DNA of 8,404 nt from Candidatus Omnitrophota bacterium (GTDB taxonomy: Bacteria > Omnitrophota > Gorgyraeia > B26-G9): assembly GCA_030630245.1 (NCBI GenBank), contig DAOVNL010000023.1:1-8404 (forward strand), given 5' to 3'. Position numbers and translations under genes: made by a program. The stretch's first letter is position 1. Each line of letters opens with the position of its first letter. Of this stretch, positions 6,762 to 8,404 are shown one piece after another. Under the pieces are notes generated by a model. That model made no database searches, was not told the DNA's origin, and was given only the letters and a program-made list of their open reading frames with translations.

Positions 6762-7610
6762 ATGATAAAACGTCTTGCGCCGGCTAAGATTAATTTATTC
6801 CTTGAAGTAGAGGGGAAAAGAAAAGACGGGTATCACAACATAACAACCCTGTTTTTGAAAGTCGGGCTTTATGACAGGCTTTCTTTTAAAAAAAAGGATA
6901 AGGGTATAAAGCTTAAATGCAGGCATTTTTTGATGCCGGATGACCCGCAAAAGAATCTGGTTTATCGGGCCGCCAGCCTGATGCGCGAAAGACTAAGTAA
7001 AGATAAGGGTATAGAAGTTCATCTGGAAAAAAATATTCCGGTAGGAGCAGGCTTAGGCGGAGGATCAAGTGACGCGGCAGCCACATTGCTTGCTCTTAAT
7101 GATATATGGGGGCTAAAGTTATCAGCAAAAGAGCTTTGCTCCCTGGGTAAAAAACTTGGCGCGGATGTGCCCTTATTTTTGATGCCGGACGCGGCGGTCC
7201 TGGCTAAAGGCATAGGTGATAGATTAAGGCCGATAAATGTGCGGAAAAAGTTCTGGATTGTACTCATAAATCCCGGTATTTTTGTGTCTACAAAGGATAT
7301 TTATGAGGCAATACCGGGAAGCTTGACAAAGACGGGTTTTGATGTTAAACTGCTCATTCATGCGTTGCAAAATGCGGACTTAGAAGCAATGGGAAAGACA
7401 TTATTTAACAGGCTTGAGACAGTTGTTTTTAAGAAACATAAATTATTAGCAAAGGTGAAACAAAAAGTATCCGCCCTTGGCGTGAGGGCGGTTTTAATGT
7501 CTGGAAGTGGTTCAGCAATCTTTGGTATCTTATCTAAAAGAGAGGAGGCGATAGGTATCAAGAATGGTCTTCAGGGGATTTGCGAAGTAATGATTGTGAG
7601 AAGTCTATAA
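6762..7610 (+). CDS. ispE: 4-diphosphocytidyl-2-C-methyl-D-erythritol kinase
   Basis: IspE is the ATP-dependent GHMP-family kinase that phosphorylates CDP-methylerythritol in the MEP pathway to isoprenoid precursors. The 282-residue length is normal. The N-terminus has [10 protein letters not shown] with the conserved lysine K9 and GYHNITTLF just after it. The ATP-binding glycine loop [14 protein letters not shown] lies at 93-106, GADVPLF contains the catalytic aspartate D135, and the third GHMP motif [11 protein letters not shown] is near the C-terminus. These K and D residues correspond to the catalytic pair in the E. coli enzyme. The start follows GAAGGTG (6748-6754) by 7 bases. It lies between the transketolase pair and spoVG; ispE next to spoVG is a recurring order in several bacterial groups. 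All key residues are present. Confidence 0.96.
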   Translation: MIKRLAPAKINLFLEVEGKRKDGYHNITTLFLKVGLYDRLSFKKKDKGIKLKCRHFLMPDDPQKNLVYRAASLMRERLSKDKGIEVHLEKNIPVGAGLGGGSSDAAATLLALNDIWGLKLSAKELCSLGKKLGADVPLFLMPDAAVLAKGIGDRLRPINVRKKFWIVLINPGIFVSTKDIYEAIPGSLTKTGFDVKLLIHALQNADLEAMGKTLFNRLETVVFKKHKLLAKVKQKVSALGVRAVLMSGSGSAIFGILSKREEAIGIKNGLQGICEVMIVRSL

Positions 7611-7623
7611 CCGCATACATCTT

Positions 7624-7632
7624 GGAAAGGAG
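7624..7632 (+). promoter_or_regulatory. Ribosome binding site deciding the spoVG start
   Basis: GGAAAGGAG lies 10 bases before the ATG at 7643. The frame is open further upstream, even into the end of ispE, but SpoVG proteins begin MEVTxVR, which matches this ATG exactly. Confidence 0.7.
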
Positions 7633-7642
7633 TGATTCGAAG

Positions 7643-8104
7643 ATGGAAGTTACAGAGGTAAGAGTATTTTTGCGTAATAAAGATAGCAATAAAAAGTTAA
7701 AAGCATATGTCACCGTAACTTTTGATAATTGTTTTGTTGTTAGAGACGTAAAAGTTATCGAAGGAAGTAAAGGTTTATTCGTTGCCATGCCTTCATCTAA
7801 AATGAAGATAACATGCTCTCAATGCGGACACCGTAACGTGGTACGCAGTAAATTTTGCAATCAATGCGGAACTACAGTTGAACAGCTGTCAAAGCCATCA
7901 GCAACACCTGAGGAAGCTCGTCAGACCGAACACAAGGATATAGCTCATCCAATTACGCCGGAATGCAGAGAGTACATCCAAAAGAAAGTTCTTGAGGCAT
8001 ATGAGGAAGAGGCGGCAAGGGCTTCGCAAGACATTGCTTCTGATGAGGTAGAACAGAATTCGTTGTCAGGGAATGAAACTATCACTGGTTCGAATTTAGA
8101 ATAA
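7643..8104 (+). CDS. spoVG: SpoVG-family protein with an inserted zinc ribbon
   Basis: SpoVG is a small nucleic-acid-binding regulator, named for Bacillus sporulation but widespread in non-sporulating bacteria, where relatives bind DNA or RNA. The N-terminal core is clear: [29 protein letters not shown] and GLFVAMPS (residues 1-52). The expected next core segment, RDIAHPI, appears only at about 98-104 as [19 protein letters not shown]. Between them, about residues 54-95, lies an insertion with C58, C61, C72 and C75 (CSQCG and CNQCG), a CxxC-x10-CxxC zinc ribbon. Ordinary SpoVG has only a short PDGxF-like link here. A low-complexity acidic tail follows (about 121-153), making 153 residues against the usual 85-100. 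The same frame covers core and insert without stops, so this is a real domain insertion rather than assembly error. Inference: the ribbon adds a nucleic-acid or protein contact. The tRNA-Gln begins 10 bases after the stop. Confidence 0.9.
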   Translation: MEVTEVRVFLRNKDSNKKLKAYVTVTFDNCFVVRDVKVIEGSKGLFVAMPSSKMKITCSQCGHRNVVRSKFCNQCGTTVEQLSKPSATPEEARQTEHKDIAHPITPECREYIQKKVLEAYEEEAARASQDIASDEVEQNSLSGNETITGSNLE

Positions 8105-8114
8105 AGAGACGTTT

Positions 8115-8189
8115 TGCCCGGTAGTGTAATTGGCAACACCCGAGAATTTGGATCTCGTTTTCCAGGTTCGAGTCCTGGCCGGGCAGCCA
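8115..8189 (+). tRNA. tRNA-Gln, anticodon UUG, CCA encoded
   Basis: The 75 bases fold into a standard cloverleaf. The acceptor stem is TGCCCGG (8115-8121) with CCGGGCA (8179-8185), then G and an encoded CCA. The D stem GTGT/ACAC closes an 8-base loop containing GG. The anticodon stem CGAGA/TCTCG is perfect, with loop ATTTGGA and anticodon TTG at 8148-8150. The T arm is CCAGG, loop TTCGAGT, CCTGG. The U1-A72 first pair is typical of bacterial tRNA-Gln. It lies only 10 bases after the spoVG stop with no room for a standard promoter outside coding sequence, so it is probably cut from the operon transcript. Confidence 0.97.
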
Positions 8190-8193
8190 CAAA

Positions 8194-8225
8194 ATTCCGG
8201 TTCTTTATGGAATGTTATTTTTTTT
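8194..8225 (+). terminator. Possible weak Rho-independent terminator after tRNA-Gln
   Basis: ATTCCG (8194-8199) can pair with TGGAAT (8208-8213), including one G-U pair, around an 8-base loop. Eight T bases follow at 8218-8225 after a 4-base gap. The stem is short and AT-rich, but its place directly after the tRNA and the T run make it a plausible end for the operon. Confidence 0.45.
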
Positions 8226-8330
8226 ACACTATATAATAAATTAAAAGGTATCATACGTGTCTAAATTAGCCTGAGACTATCGAAAAAGTAAACGCGTTTG
8301 AAACATAATTCTGATAAATCCGACTCCTTC
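8226..8330. other. AT-rich intergenic spacer, no gene seen
   Basis: No reading frame with a ribosome binding site is visible on either strand. A consensus-like TATAAT occurs at 8232-8237, but I see no matching -35 box at the right distance, so a promoter is only a weak possibility. The stretch GAGACTATCGAAAAAGT (8273-8289) stands out from the surroundings and might be the edge of a decayed mobile element or part of the same repeat unit as the inverted repeat that follows; this is a guess from its appearance. Confidence 0.4.
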
Positions 8331-8396
8331 GTCATTCTGATGAGCGATAGCGACGAAGAATCTTAATAAGAGATCCTTCGCTGCGCTCAGGATGAC
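8331..8396. repeat. Large imperfect inverted repeat, dispersed-repeat type
   Basis: The left arm (8331-8363, starting GTCATTCTGA and ending AAGAATCT) is the imperfect reverse complement of the right arm (8371-8396, starting AGATCCTTCG and ending CAGGATGAC), around a 7-base loop TAATAAG. The left arm carries about seven extra bases in three places (TGA, one base, and three near ACG). The right arm reads like the familiar CTTCGCTGCGCTCAGGATGAC-type intergenic repeat seen in many environmental bacteria, and the left like its ATTCTGAGCG-type partner. As RNA it would form a long hairpin. It could be a REP- or MITE-like element moved by a transposase encoded elsewhere. No transposase gene is present here. 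Confidence 0.75.
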
Positions 8397-8404
8397 TCAA
8401 ATTG

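Noticed and set aside
7471..7495. Terminator-like hairpin CCGCCCT / AGGGCGG followed by TTTT inside ispE
   Set aside because: The 7-bp stem with 7-base loop and four T is striking, but it encodes the conserved [14 protein letters not shown] region about 115 bases before the stop, so coding constraint is the simpler explanation; the T run is also short.
7945..8190. Minus-strand reading frame of 81 codons starting MAARPGLEPG
   Set aside because: Its N-terminus is the antisense of tRNA-Gln, a well-known source of false proteins of the xARPGxEPG kind, and the rest is antisense to spoVG.
8212..8265. Short ATG frame after tRNA-Gln (MLFFFTLYNKLKGIIRV)
   Set aside because: It has no ribosome binding site, runs through the T tract of a likely terminator, and is only 17 codons long.

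Overview
The window looks like part of a bacterial chromosome of moderate-to-low GC content, probably from an uncultivated, Gram-negative-type lineage. Two predicted lipoproteins, dense operon packing, a SpoVG-family protein outside a sporulation setting, a two-gene transketolase and a 31-residue AURKAIP1/COX24-like basic protein together suggest a candidate phylum such as Omnitrophota or a relative. This placement is inference from gene style and order. No marker gene for taxonomy is complete here.

Layout, all on the + strand: (1) 1-746, the 3' three-quarters or more of a long-form hisG. (2) 747-848, a short spacer with six in-register copies of a 7-base repeat. (3) 849-8189, a compact series of genes with no gap over about 32 bases and two overlaps: a tiny basic ribosome-associated-type protein, a 13-TPR lipoprotein, an FtsH-like AAA+ zinc protease with an almost absent periplasmic domain, an unrecognised lipoprotein, transketolase N and C halves, ispE, a SpoVG-family protein carrying an inserted zinc ribbon, and tRNA-Gln(UUG). 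(4) 8190-8404, noncoding: a weak terminator-like hairpin with a T run, AT-rich sequence, and a large imperfect inverted repeat resembling dispersed intergenic repeats of environmental bacteria.

How the genes fit together: the TPR lipoprotein, membrane protease and second lipoprotein form a possible envelope module; the protease and second lipoprotein genes overlap by 35 bases. The transketolase pair supplies pentose-phosphate interconversion, and IspE is the kinase of the MEP isoprenoid pathway, which draws on glyceraldehyde-3-phosphate. SpoVG and tRNA-Gln close the run. The small basic protein and the tRNA give the operon a translation flavour, as in growth-linked housekeeping clusters.

The least ordinary items are the SpoVG with a CxxC-x10-CxxC insertion inside its conserved core, the FtsH with a roughly 13-residue external loop, the 31-residue basic protein, and the two repeat elements. 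I see no CRISPR array, complete mobile element or obvious defence system.
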